From Desmonostoc muscorum FACHB-395 (GTDB lineage: Bacteria > Cyanobacteriota > Cyanobacteriia > Cyanobacteriales > Nostocaceae), in contig NZ_JACJSF010000056.1 in the NCBI RefSeq assembly GCF_014698035.1, forward strand, positions 1 to 54,521: a stretch of DNA of 54,521 bases, written 5' to 3'. Numbering within the stretch: the first letter of the stretch is position 1; each line of letters starts with the position of its first letter. This document shows, one piece after another, positions 44,212 to 52,418 of this stretch. Both the position numbers and the translations under genes were made by a program. The notes beneath the pieces were generated by a model. The model did not search any database, was not told where the DNA came from, and saw nothing but the letters and a program-made list of their open reading frames with translations.

Positions 44212-44286
44212 GTAGGTTGGATTGAGCGACAGAAAAATCCAAAAAAGGATTGATAGTGTTGGGTTTCGTTCCTCAAACCAACCTAC
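44212..44286. repeat. 75-bp MITE-like element
   Basis: Inverted ends gtaggttggattgag and cctcaaaccaacctac pair over 14 of 15 positions around a 45-bp centre. gtaggttgg ends are common in dispersed cyanobacterial repeats, but only this copy is in the window. Confidence 0.5.
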
Positions 44287-44485
44287 ATCTGATCCTGTAT
44301 ATGTCTTTCTTTAATTAAGTTTCAAGTTGTTTGAAAATTGTTTCACTGTGACTTGAGGTACTTTTAAATTGACCTTAACCACCGTTAAATTTATCGGATA
44401 GCTTAGAGAATTTAAAATTTTTGATACCAATAATAAGACTTTTCAAACATCCTCTTAATGATAGATATTTAACCCGATATAAAAT

Positions 44486-44508
44486 AAGGTGGGCTGTTTA
44501 CCCACCTT
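44486..44508 (-). terminator. Hairpin terminator after the COP23 gene
   Basis: aaggtggg and cccacctt form an 8-bp stem with a 7-nt loop; on the minus strand it is followed by attttat. It is 93 nt after the COP23 stop. Confidence 0.6.
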
Positions 44509-44601
44509 AATCTAAATCTGTATTTTAAGATTACCGCGACAGAAAAAACGATATCTTTTAGTTTTGGCGAAATTGTTCTGATATGTTGAGTAATTCAAAC
44601 A

Positions 44602-45384
44602 TTAGCGGAAATTACCAGGTTTTAAGCGAACAGAGTTAGGCTGAGACTGACGACGAACTGCTACTCCATTCCGCAAATTGTTTCCAGTACCGCCATCTTT
44701 GCGATCGAGGAAAGGTTTTAGATTAATGCCACTTCTAGATGAACTAATCCGATTATTGCCACTCCCTAGAAGTGTACGTCCTAAATTATATAATTCATTC
44801 CCTCCACTACTGCGATCGCCATAAGTGTTAACGGCTATAGTCTGCTGTCCGTTGTCAGCAGTAGTCAAGTTCTGAAAAATGCTATTGCGGATTACAACAG
44901 GATCTTTTCCACGGGGTACTGTCAGCACAATTCTACAGGTTGGGTTAGCTTCAGTTGTGACGCAGACAATATTTTCGTTATTTTCTACGCCTGTCTGGAG
45001 TTCTTGTAAACCATCTGGGCGATAAAGTTCCAAGCGACTGGCAATTGCTGCACAACGCCTTTGTGCGTCCCAACCACCGCCCAAAGCCGCAGGCGCTGCC
45101 CAAGGAAAGAATTGTCCTGGTTGACTTTGTGGCTGATACATGACAGTGTACTGTCCATTGTAAGTCTGACAGGTAAACGGAGTCGTACCGTTAGCTGAGG
45201 GTGAAGGTGGTACACCTGTCGATGTGTCTATTGGGACTGGTGCTGATGTGCCACCTGATGGTACTGTTGGTACTACTACACCATCGTTAGTAGAATCATA
45301 TTGCGCCATTGCTGCCGAATTGCCCAGACACAAAGATAAGCCAAGACTGCCCAAAGATATCAACCGCAGCATTTGTGATGACAT
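44602..45384 (-). CDS. COP23-domain exported protein
   Basis: 260 residues. A signal peptide is visible (hydrophobic LISLGSLGLSLCLG, cleavage after AMA). A Pro/Ser/Thr-rich spacer (about 27-68) leads to the COP23 domain (FTCQTYNGQYTVMYQPQ, GGGWDAQRRCAAIASRLE, NIVCVTTE, CRIVLTVPRG), with Cys pairs likely forming disulfides. The C-terminus is basic and Ser/Asn-rich. COP23 is named after a cyanobacterial circadian-oscillating membrane-associated protein; its biochemical role is unknown. The signal peptide points to the periplasm or outside. Confidence 0.88.
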   Translation of the reverse strand: MSSQMLRLISLGSLGLSLCLGNSAAMAQYDSTNDGVVVPTVPSGGTSAPVPIDTSTGVPPSPSANGTTPFTCQTYNGQYTVMYQPQSQPGQFFPWAAPAALGGGWDAQRRCAAIASRLELYRPDGLQELQTGVENNENIVCVTTEANPTCRIVLTVPRGKDPVVIRNSIFQNLTTADNGQQTIAVNTYGDRSSGGNELYNLGRTLLGSGNNRISSSRSGINLKPFLDRKDGGTGNNLRNGVAVRRQSQPNSVRLKPGNFR

Positions 45385-45464
45385 AAATCATCCTCCAGGA
45401 GAATTAAGTAGGGAATTGATAGTTTAAGTGACGAATAATTCTCTATTTTGATTCATTAAAAACG

Positions 45465-47099
45465 CTATTTTTTTTCTTCTCTTGCTTTTTTCTCTGCGAG
45501 TAGCTTTTTCACCCGTGCTTTAATTTCTAGATGACGCTCCACTCCTTCATAGGCGTAACGGTTGTAGCTATTACGGGTAATGAGGTTTTCTAAATAACTA
45601 ACTCGCTCATTGCCGCCTGGGTGCGAAGATAACCAACTAGGAGGAGCATTTTTTTGCTGTTTTTCTAGCGTCACCATTAAGTTACGCAAGCCATCAGCAG
45701 CGTAGCCAGTGGCAACAATTAGGCGTGTGCCGAGATTATCTGCCTGACGTTCCATGTCGCGGCTGTAACTGAGTGCAAACAGTTGACCGATAGTGCCGCC
45801 CAGAGGTAGATATTGGGTAACGTTAGAGATCAGGTTGCCTTCGCTGACTAATTGAAAAGTGTGGGATAAAAGTACATGGGATAATTCATGACCCATTAAC
45901 CCAGCTAATTCTGCTTCGGAATTAGCTTTAGCGATCGCACCTGCATTAATAAAAATTTTACCCCCAGGTAATGCAAAGGCGTTAAGGCTTTCCTCTGGAA
46001 TCACAAAGAATTCGTATTTAAACTCGTCCCGTCCTCCTACCTTCGCCAATTTCTGTCCAATTTCATTGACGTATGCCAAAATATCTTCGTCTATAATTAC
46101 ACCCAGCTGTTTTTTTGCCTGCTTTGCCACCGACTCACCTATGGCTTGTTCACCTTGTAGCAGCATGATGGTAGAGTCAAGGGCAGAAAATGGCCCAAGC
46201 AGACTGCCAGTGACGGCATAACCTAAAGCACCTGTAATAATATTACCGATGACATTGCCTCTAATTTCTCCTTGTGTATAAGATTTGTAACGGCTCAGAT
46301 TTTCTTCTGCTAGTTTTGTAAACTCAGGCGCTTGGGGATTTTTTGGGTTGAGAATAGCAAATTGACGCGCCGCCAAGGACGCTTCCATCCATTTTTTCTC
46401 GCCAGCTAGGGCTGTAATTCTAGCTTTAACTAATTCTGGTTGATCTGGATACAGTGAAGAAGCCCGTTCTAATATATCTAATGCTTCATTAGTGCGATCG
46501 TATTGTTTCAACGCTTCAGCATATCGGATATGACCAGGGATAAATTCAGGATATTGCTCAACTAATAGTTGCAGAGGTACTAAAGTTTTTGTTTGCAACT
46601 TTTGTGCTATGCCCGCCTCTGATTCTCGCCAGTAGACTTTACCTCCTGGGGATAGTTGCGTGGGATCGAGTATGGCAGCTTTACGCTGTTGATTATCTGA
46701 TGTTTTACTAAAAGGCTGCTTAACTTCGCGGTAAATTTTTTCCGCCTCTGGGATTTGTCCCGCCAAATAAAGTTTATCCGCTTCTATAAATTTTAGCTGA
46801 CGGGTGAGTTCTTCCGGGCTGAGTGGGGGTTCCTGTGGCGACTCTGGCTTTTTCGGTTCAGAAACTTCAGGCGTAGATTTTGGTGCTTCTGGCGTTGATG
46901 AACGTTGCAGCGCTTCCCGTAACTTTTGGACTTTAGTTGTTTCTGAATTGGGCTTTGTCGTTTCAATAGTGGTAGAAGCAGCAGGTTCTTGTGCCAGAAG
47001 GGGTGAAGTTGCCTGCGTTAGGATTATCAAAATTGATGTAGCAGCTGAAAGTAATACCCACTTCCAAGCTGGCAGTAAAGACTTCCAGATTCGTTTCAT
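45465..47099 (-). CDS. M48-family zinc metalloprotease with TPR-like region
   Basis: 544 residues from the ATG at 47099; an upstream TTG (47147) would add 16 residues but gives a poorer start. An N-terminal hydrophobic segment (VLLSAATSILIILTQA) acts as anchor or signal. A Pro/Glu-rich linker and a TPR-like helical part (about 110-270) precede the peptidase domain with HELSH inside LMGHELSHVLLSH (zinc-binding HExxH) and the third ligand region RDMERQADNLG. It resembles BepA-type periplasmic proteases, which degrade or assist outer-membrane proteins, but with the TPR part at the N-terminal side. An Lys/Glu-rich C-terminus ends the protein. Confidence 0.92.
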   Translation of the reverse strand: MKRIWKSLLPAWKWVLLSAATSILIILTQATSPLLAQEPAASTTIETTKPNSETTKVQKLREALQRSSTPEAPKSTPEVSEPKKPESPQEPPLSPEELTRQLKFIEADKLYLAGQIPEAEKIYREVKQPFSKTSDNQQRKAAILDPTQLSPGGKVYWRESEAGIAQKLQTKTLVPLQLLVEQYPEFIPGHIRYAEALKQYDRTNEALDILERASSLYPDQPELVKARITALAGEKKWMEASLAARQFAILNPKNPQAPEFTKLAEENLSRYKSYTQGEIRGNVIGNIITGALGYAVTGSLLGPFSALDSTIMLLQGEQAIGESVAKQAKKQLGVIIDEDILAYVNEIGQKLAKVGGRDEFKYEFFVIPEESLNAFALPGGKIFINAGAIAKANSEAELAGLMGHELSHVLLSHTFQLVSEGNLISNVTQYLPLGGTIGQLFALSYSRDMERQADNLGTRLIVATGYAADGLRNLMVTLEKQQKNAPPSWLSSHPGGNERVSYLENLITRNSYNRYAYEGVERHLEIKARVKKLLAEKKAREEKK

Positions 47100-47274
47100 G
47101 CTTGGGCCCACGTATACAAAAGGCTCTTTTTTAAATTTTATGAGCAATTAGAAAAATACGCATATAGTGATGTATTTTTTGTGAGGCAGTATGCGGAACT
47201 GCGAACTGTTCGGTGATGCGGCGCAGCACTTATTTGCTTAAACTGAGTCACTCAAATACTTGAAAATTTTGCTT

Positions 47275-47367
47275 ATAAGCTAATGAGCATTTAAGTTGCA
47301 TAACACCAGGGCTGAAGCCCTTACTACAAGCGAATCAGTCTGGAAAAATGAATGACGATTAGCTTAT
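47275..47367. repeat. Possible 93-bp MITE-like element
   Basis: The ends pair over 13 of 16 positions as inverted repeats, and the interior has the palindrome agggctgaagccct at 47308-47321, a motif often scattered in cyanobacterial genomes. Only one copy is seen here. Confidence 0.4.
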
Positions 47368-47382
47368 ATCAATACGGTTCAT

Positions 47383-47471
47383 TTAAGGGCTACTGGCAAA
47401 AATTTTGGGGTTTTGAGACGCGATAAATCGCCGTCTCTACAAGTGTTTTGCTCATATCTGAACTGTATTGG
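47383..47471 (-). repeat. 89-bp dispersed repeat, copy B
   Basis: Reverse-oriented near-identical copy of 1066-1154, with only scattered substitutions. It ends 11 nt before the stop of the Uma2 gene and could serve as its terminator because it contains the gtctctac / gtagagac-type hairpin. Confidence 0.85.
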
Positions 47472-47481
47472 CTTATATATG

Positions 47482-48234
47482 CTATTGCAGATTATTTGGG
47501 TCAATACCTTGAGATTGTAAATAGGCAATTAGCCGTTCTTTTTGCTGGCGTTCCTGTTCGGCACGCTGGCGTTCCTGTTCAATTTGTTCCACCGCCCAAA
47601 GCAACAAATTACCTGCCTCATCCCACCAGCGCAACCAGTAACCAGTTCTAGCTTCCTTTGTTCCTTGCCAAGTTCCCAGAAATAAACCCATTGAATCAAT
47701 CCAATGACGACCATTTTCATTAGGTTGCTTTAACTCGTAGTGGCTGTTTTCGAGTTGGTAAAATTCTAACAAACCGCCATTTGGGTCAAAAATTACATAA
47801 ATTGGAACTTGAAGAATCTGCTCATAAAAAAACCATTTTCCTGGTGGATAGGTTCGCTTAAAAGAGTATTCTCCGCCCTCAGTGTCAGAAAGAAATTCCA
47901 TCACAATTGCCGGAATATCTCCATCTAAATTGGGTGTATAGCTTTTGCGTTCTCCTAAAACTTGATTTACCGATGGCACATAAACCCAGTCGGGTGCTTT
48001 AGCAACAAATTGCCCGTTTATCGTTGCACAAAGTCCAAAATTCGAGGCTATTAACATCTGCGGTTGGATGAAACCGCTTATCTCAAGGCTTTCGCGCAAA
48101 GCACCAGCTAATAGTGGCTGACCTGTATTTTCCACTGGTTCATCCTCTAGGTGAAAATCTGCGGGCAACGCTTCCCAAGATATTACCAGTTCTGTTGAAG
48201 ATTTAGCTTCACCAAGTTGGGTTGTCATAAACAC
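47482..48234 (-). CDS. Uma2-family protein (DUF820, PD-(D/E)XK nuclease-like)
   Basis: 250 residues. The region about 20-190 has the Uma2 pattern: APDWVYVP, PAIVMEFLSD, KRTYPPGKWFFYEQIL, VPIYVIFDP and YELKQPNENGRHWI. A Glu/Gln/Arg-rich coil (about 212-235) and LIAYLQSQGIDPNNL close the protein, as is usual in cyanobacterial members. The family has a restriction-endonuclease-like fold and is massively expanded in cyanobacteria; its function is not known. The usual catalytic Asp/Glu positions (D in PDWV, E in MEF) are present. Confidence 0.9.
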   Translation of the reverse strand: MFMTTQLGEAKSSTELVISWEALPADFHLEDEPVENTGQPLLAGALRESLEISGFIQPQMLIASNFGLCATINGQFVAKAPDWVYVPSVNQVLGERKSYTPNLDGDIPAIVMEFLSDTEGGEYSFKRTYPPGKWFFYEQILQVPIYVIFDPNGGLLEFYQLENSHYELKQPNENGRHWIDSMGLFLGTWQGTKEARTGYWLRWWDEAGNLLLWAVEQIEQERQRAEQERQQKERLIAYLQSQGIDPNNLQ

Positions 48235-48349
48235 CCCTTTTTATTGATTTGTCTTTATTTTATGAGCGATCGCAGGTATTCTACAACAACGTCGCAGTTT
48301 GAGATGCGATACCTCCGGTGGGCAAAGCCAATGCACAGTAGTAAAGCAC

Positions 48350-48376
48350 AAAAAACCCCGGCGAAACTAACCGGGG
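48350..48376 (-). terminator. Rho-independent terminator of psb34
   Basis: On the minus strand ccccgg, a 9-nt loop and ccggggtttttt: a perfect GC-rich 6-bp stem followed by six T, 55 nt after the psb34 stop. Confidence 0.85.
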
Positions 48377-48431
48377 TAAGAGAGAGAGGTACGAATGACG
48401 ATGAGATACAGCGATACCGAAATTGAAAATC

Positions 48432-48602
48432 TTAGCTAACGCTAAAACCAATTAAAACTAAAGTTGTAACAATTAAAGTAGCAAAAAGACTTTGTAAAAC
48501 GTATTTACGTTGTTCCCAAATTGCTGGGTACTCGGCGTAGTAAACCTTGGGTTCAGCTGCGTAGTTATTGAGAATGCCGTCTTCATTTACAGTGGTGTAC
48601 AT
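48432..48602 (-). CDS. psb34: Psb34 (Ssl1498-like), single-helix photosystem II assembly protein
   Basis: A 56-residue protein read from the DNA. It begins MYTTVNEDGILNNYAAEP, continues with YYAEYPAIWEQRKY and ends in one membrane helix (LFATLIVTTLVLIGFSVS). This is the conserved cyanobacterial Ssl1498 family, now called Psb34, reported to bind the CP47 assembly module near the high-light-inducible proteins during PSII assembly; the function is from the literature, the identification from sequence similarity by recall. The gene is monocistronic: a good promoter lies 36-64 bp upstream and a strong terminator downstream. At under 60 residues it is easy to miss. Confidence 0.85.
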   Translation of the reverse strand: MYTTVNEDGILNNYAAEPKVYYAEYPAIWEQRKYVLQSLFATLIVTTLVLIGFSVS

Positions 48603-48637
48603 ATTTTTTTCTCTTTTTTTGTTTACTTATGTAACTA

Positions 48638-48666
48638 AATTTAACAGGATTGTTACGAAACGTCAA
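48638..48666 (-). promoter_or_regulatory. Sigma-70-type promoter of psb34
   Basis: On the minus strand TTGACG (48661-48666) and TAAATT (48638-48643) are separated by exactly 17 bp, 36 bp before the psb34 ATG. The -35 matches consensus at 5 of 6 positions and the -10 at 4 of 6. Confidence 0.6.
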
Positions 48667-48823
48667 GAGGACTTGACAAAAAAGGGCTGATTATTTTAAT
48701 AAAAATAACTTATCAGGCATCGGGCACTGAGGTGAAGCTACCCCAGCCGCCGAAAATGCCATATATTACGCAATTTTTTAAATTGCAAAATCTAAAATCC
48801 AAAATTGTATAAAAAAGTAGAGA

Positions 48824-48939
48824 CAATACTTTTCGGTTCAGGGGTAAAGGGGAAAGGGTTTGAATTTACCTTTCCCCCAAGCCCAGTAACCTTTATCCAG
48901 CCCAAAAGAGAGATGGTTGGGTTTATCCGAAAAGTATTG
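48824..48939. repeat. MITE-like element, copy 2
   Basis: A 116-bp copy of the 30812-30933 element with the same inverted ends (caatacttttcgg / ccgaaaagtattg) and interior. gtagaga occurs on both sides of the element, a possible 7-bp target duplication, though this word is also common in neighbouring repeats. Confidence 0.8.
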
Positions 48940-49040
48940 AGAGTAGAGACACGTTGAGGTAGCGATTTCGCATCTCTACTAGCGATCATAGTTAGCGCAC
49001 CATCTGTTGCAATCATTTTTGGATGAAGTAGAATCTACAT

Positions 49041-50087
49041 CTAGTTCTTCATCACTGCATCCAAAAGCACATTGGCATCAAAGCGGACTACATCGGTGCA
49101 AGGTAGCCCGGTTTCTGCTGTTATTTGAGCGATACTTTCCTCAGCCGCAGATTCATCTAAATGTGCTGTGTTAAGTGCTATACCCACTACAGGCACACTT
49201 GCGAAAGCGCCACCTGCACTAGCAACGGTTTCATAAAGACGAATTACCTCTGGTAAAGGTGGAATTAGCACATGGGGATGATTACGGACATGAACTTGCC
49301 CCGCCCGATGGACTAACACCAGTTGAGTTGGTTGGGAACCACGAATCAGGGGTAGGGTTGCCGTTGAACCAGGGTGTAGCAGTGAACCTTGTCCTTCAAT
49401 GTGCAAGATGTCATAGTTTTTGCCGTAGCGCATGACTACTTGTTCCACAGCACCAGCAGCAAAGTCTACCCGCACGGCATCTAAAGGCACACCATCTCCT
49501 TCTAACATCACCCCAGTTTGACCTGTAGCGAGAAATTTAGAACGCCAGCCCCACAGTTTTGATGCCCAATGTAATTGTAGGCTAGTTGACATTTTACCGA
49601 TCGCCATATCGGTTCCCACTGTCAACACCCGCCGACACGGAAGCGTGCGTGCTATTCCACTAGCAACACCTATATTAGGCGGCTCTTTGCGGACATCCCA
49701 AATTAGTTGCCCTGGTTTGAGCAGTGCATTTAAGTCGGGTATATTTGCCATTGGTGTATGCAAACCGTTCACCAAGGACATCCCAGCTTCTAGAGCATCT
49801 TTGATTTCTAGCCAATAATCATCTGGGATAGCACCACCACTTGGAGCAATGCCTATTACCAAAACTTCTGGCTTGTACTCTAAGGCTGCGGCTACCGATG
49901 CCACAATTGGAACATTACGCTTGATACCTGTTAATTCTGTCAGAGATTTGCCAGCGCATTCGCGATCAATGACGGCTACAATTGGTGCTTCGCTGTAACG
50001 TAAAATTGCGAGTCCGGTTTTGCCGTGAGTTCCAGTAGTTCCCTCATGAAGTAAGATGGCTACTCGTTGATTAAGTGGTAGACGCAC
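49041..50087 (-). CDS. DUF1611 / DgcN-family protein (putative N-acyltransferase of D-glutamate)
   Basis: 348 residues. The N-terminal half is Rossmann-like (RVAILLHEGTTGTHGKTGLAIL, IGIAPSGGAIPDDY) and the C-terminal half has a P-loop-like motif GTDMAIGKMSTSLQL with HIEGQGSLLHPG. This is the DUF1611 family. A marine bacterial member, DgcN, was described as an acetyl-CoA-dependent D-glutamate N-acetyltransferase that works with an enolase-superfamily racemase, DgcA. Here the enolase-superfamily gene is directly upstream and overlaps by 17 nt, the same pairing, so a DgcN-like role is likely. The acetyl donor and substrate cannot be read from sequence. Confidence 0.82.
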   Translation of the reverse strand: MRLPLNQRVAILLHEGTTGTHGKTGLAILRYSEAPIVAVIDRECAGKSLTELTGIKRNVPIVASVAAALEYKPEVLVIGIAPSGGAIPDDYWLEIKDALEAGMSLVNGLHTPMANIPDLNALLKPGQLIWDVRKEPPNIGVASGIARTLPCRRVLTVGTDMAIGKMSTSLQLHWASKLWGWRSKFLATGQTGVMLEGDGVPLDAVRVDFAAGAVEQVVMRYGKNYDILHIEGQGSLLHPGSTATLPLIRGSQPTQLVLVHRAGQVHVRNHPHVLIPPLPEVIRLYETVASAGGAFASVPVVGIALNTAHLDESAAEESIAQITAETGLPCTDVVRFDANVLLDAVMKN

Positions 50088-51123
50088 TGTGTTTTACCCC
50101 CAAACCTGGTAAATCGTTTAGCAAAACTCTACCTTCTTTTAGCAATGCACCTGTAAAAGGATCATCGATTAAGTTGAGGTGACTGTCTAAATCTAAATAA
50201 TCAGCTAGTGGCGCTAGCTGTAATGCTGCTGTATTAGCTAGGGAACTATCAGAATAGCAACCGAACATTACTTGCAACCGATATGCTCGTGCTGTATGTA
50301 CCATTCGCATCGCTTCTGTTAGTCCCCCTGATTTCATCAGTTTGATATTAATACCATCCACGTAATTTGCCAAATCGGGAATATCAGAGCTTGTGAAGCA
50401 ACTTTCATCGACAAAGATGGGCAAGGGAGAGTGTTCTTTGAGTTTTGCTAAACTTTTTTCCTGACCCCGTGGCAATGGCTGTTCTACATACTTTATACCC
50501 AATTCAGCTAGCCAATTGCACATTGCGATCGCATCTTCTAAACTCCAACCCCCGTTGGCATCAACAAAAAGCTCTGGTTCCGGTGCTTCTTCTCGCACTG
50601 CCAATAGCATTTTTTTATCTGCATCTATGCCATCTGGACTGCCTAACTTCACCTTGAAAAGGCGAACATCGGTAAATTGTAACCAGTCTCGCGCTCTTGC
50701 GATCGCACCTTCAGGCGAATTAATCCCAATTGTGACTGAAGTTGGTACTATTTGATTGCGATCGAGTCCCCAAATTTGCCACAAAGGTAATCCTACGCGC
50801 TTACCTAACCAGTCGTGCATTGCCATATCCAAGGCAGCTCTTGCAGCAGAAGGAACCTGGTTTTGTATTAAAACTTGCTCAATTTCCTGCCGTTGTAAAG
50901 GGTTGAATGTTTGCAACAGTGGTAGAACTTGCTCTAGAGCATTTTTGATTGTATCAGTTGATTGCCGATGATTACCTACACCAAACGGCGACGCTTCCCC
51001 CCAACCTTCGATACCATCGGCTGAAATCCTCACCCATACATTCGTTGTCTGTGCCGTTGTACCTCTACTAATGGTCAACGGAAATCTTTTATTTACAGTA
51101 AATAAATTTACATTTATTTGCAT
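50071..51123 (-). CDS. Enolase-superfamily epimerase/racemase (L-Ala-D/L-Glu epimerase-like or DgcA-like)
   Basis: 350 residues, muconate-lactonising-enzyme subgroup. The catalytic and metal residues are visible: KVKLG (KxK), DANGGW (metal Asp), EQPL (metal Glu), DESCF (metal Asp) and NIKLMKSGG (second lysine). The N-terminal capping domain has RGTTAQTTNVWVRI and GWGEASPF. Members epimerise L-Ala-D-Glu dipeptides from peptidoglycan, or racemise N-acetyl-glutamate when paired with DgcN. It is the first gene of a two-gene operon with the DUF1611 gene, which favours the amino-acid route; the dipeptide epimerase alternative stays open. Confidence 0.88.
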   Translation of the reverse strand: MQINVNLFTVNKRFPLTISRGTTAQTTNVWVRISADGIEGWGEASPFGVGNHRQSTDTIKNALEQVLPLLQTFNPLQRQEIEQVLIQNQVPSAARAALDMAMHDWLGKRVGLPLWQIWGLDRNQIVPTSVTIGINSPEGAIARARDWLQFTDVRLFKVKLGSPDGIDADKKMLLAVREEAPEPELFVDANGGWSLEDAIAMCNWLAELGIKYVEQPLPRGQEKSLAKLKEHSPLPIFVDESCFTSSDIPDLANYVDGINIKLMKSGGLTEAMRMVHTARAYRLQVMFGCYSDSSLANTAALQLAPLADYLDLDSHLNLIDDPFTGALLKEGRVLLNDLPGLGVKHSASTT

Positions 51124-51251
51124 AATAATTCTGCATATTATGTTATTGCAAAAGCAAGTGTAAGTTCAAAGTTTAGATTATCGGATGTATCTGTTATACT
51201 TTTTTACATTCATTGCTTGATGACCAAATATTTTATATATTATTTTTATTT

Positions 51252-51803
51252 ATGAATAACTTAAAAAAATGGAAGATTTTAAAATCAAAAATGGTTTTAG
51301 ATCATCCTTGGTGTCGGGTCAGGCAAGATGAAATAGAGTTACCCAATGGCAAAATTATAGATGATTATTTTGTCAGTATTAAGCCTGACGTTGCAATGGT
51401 TTTACCTATTACTAGTAATAGAGAAATTATTTTTGTCCGGCAATACAGACACGCCGTAGGGGAATTTTTTTTGGAACTGCCAGCAGGAAATTTTGACCCG
51501 ACAAAAGAGAGTGCAGAAGTAGCAGCAATTAGAGAATTTACAGAAGAAACTGGTTATATTGCCCAAGAATTTAGAAAAATCGGAACTCTATACGATAAGC
51601 CGAGTAAAGATACCAATAAAATACATTTATTTCTAGCAGAGAATGTGAGCAAAGTTGGAGAGCAACAACTAGATATTACAGAAGAGATTGAAATTGTCTT
51701 TATTCCTATAGAATCAGTTTTAGATAAAATTATTCAAGGAGAAATTTCTGTGGCGGGAACTGTCGCGGCTCTCTTTTTAGGTTTAACTTTTATTAATTAT
51801 TAA
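51252..51803 (+). CDS. NUDIX hydrolase, ADP-ribose pyrophosphatase-like
   Basis: 183 residues from the ATG at 51252; the frame continues 13 residues upstream, but that part lacks a good start. The Nudix signature is AGNFDPTKESAEVAAIREF followed by TEETGY. Compared with Gx5Ex7REUxEExGU there is one extra residue between G and E; the REx2EExGY core is intact. Preceding strands (VAMVLPITSNREIIFVRQYRHAVG) match ADP-ribose pyrophosphatases, which hydrolyse ADP-ribose or related nucleoside diphosphate derivatives. It is divergent from the enolase-superfamily gene. Confidence 0.88.
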   Translation: MNNLKKWKILKSKMVLDHPWCRVRQDEIELPNGKIIDDYFVSIKPDVAMVLPITSNREIIFVRQYRHAVGEFFLELPAGNFDPTKESAEVAAIREFTEETGYIAQEFRKIGTLYDKPSKDTNKIHLFLAENVSKVGEQQLDITEEIEIVFIPIESVLDKIIQGEISVAGTVAALFLGLTFINY

Positions 51804-51919
51804 TAATTCTTGTCTTTCTCTTCTGTTGTGTAAAAATAACGCTTGAGACAAATTGTGTTGTGAAGCTTTTACAGCAATTTTTTTGGGAATTTTAGCATAT
51901 AATAATATTAATAAACTTT

Positions 51920-51949
51920 CCATATAATGTACTTATAAACATTATGTGG
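51920..51949. promoter_or_regulatory. Dyad upstream of the RelE-like pair, possible operator
   Basis: ccatataatg (51920-51929) and cattatgtgg (51940-51949) are inverted repeats with one mismatch and a 10-nt spacer, 78 bp before the first gene. Toxin-antitoxin operons are usually autoregulated through such dyads. Confidence 0.35.
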
Positions 51950-52026
51950 AGAAAAACTCCGTATATCATTGTTGCTATTCTAAGGACAGAGAGCAATAGC
52001 TAAATTCAGATTGGCGGGTTCGTAAC

Positions 52027-52410
52027 GTGGATGTTCTAATTGAGTCAACAAGCAGCTTTGAAAAGGATCTTGGCAGGTTGAGTGAAGACGAGAAAACCGC
52101 AGCGGTTCAAAAAATTAATAATTGCGCCAGCCTTTTCCCAACTCAAAAAGCTGACGTTTATCGCAAGTTGCGTCGTCTTCCCCTACCGTCAGATATTAAT
52201 GGCTATGAATCTTCGCTCTACACACTCAGGGTTTCGCAGAAACTAAGGGTGATTTTGACAGTTGACGAAGATCCAATTTTTGGGCAAGTTATTTTTACTC
52301 TTTTTCGAGTGGTCAAACACGATGACCTCGATAAAGCGTATAAAGGTGTGGCTGAGTCCTTGTATCAAGGATTACTCCACCACGACCGAGAAGCTGCCCG
52401 GATCTCGTAA
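52027..52410 (+). CDS. RelE/ParE-like small protein, first of a tandem pair
   Basis: 127 residues, GTG start. The sequence follows the RelE/YoeB-like pattern: SFEKDLGRLSEDEKTAAVQKI at the start, a lysine/arginine patch (RKLRRLP), then YTLRVSQKLRVILTVDED and FTLFRVVKHDDLDKAY. Such proteins are ribosome-dependent mRNA interferases or gyrase poisons when paired with an antitoxin. Assignment is by pattern and not certain. The next gene follows after 8 nt. No DNA-binding antitoxin gene is recognisable on either side. Confidence 0.6.
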   Translation: MDVLIESTSSFEKDLGRLSEDEKTAAVQKINNCASLFPTQKADVYRKLRRLPLPSDINGYESSLYTLRVSQKLRVILTVDEDPIFGQVIFTLFRVVKHDDLDKAYKGVAESLYQGLLHHDREAARIS

Positions 52411-52418
52411 GTTGGTTT

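Larger units (their letters stand above)
43793..44601. other. 0.8-kb gap upstream of the third RTX gene
   Basis: No gene. Contains the Pho box, the 75-bp inverted-end element and the COP23 terminator. Confidence 0.6.
47148..47481. other. Repeat-rich gap between M48 and Uma2 genes
   Basis: No gene. It contains a possible 93-bp inverted-end element at 47275-47367 (ataagctaatgagcat against atgacgattagcttat, with a perfect palindrome agggctgaagccct in the middle) followed by copy B of the 89-bp repeat (47383-47471). Confidence 0.55.
48603..49040. other. Gap between psb34 and the DUF1611 gene
   Basis: No gene. Contains the psb34 promoter, MITE-like copy 2 (48824-48939) and, directly after it, another gtagagac...ctctac dyad (48942-48978). 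Confidence 0.55.

Noticed and set aside
47100..47147. Longer start of the M48 protease at a TTG codon
   Set aside because: It puts charged residues before the anchor and uses a rare start; MKRIWKS gives a normal signal-anchor layout. No strong ribosome-binding site decides it.
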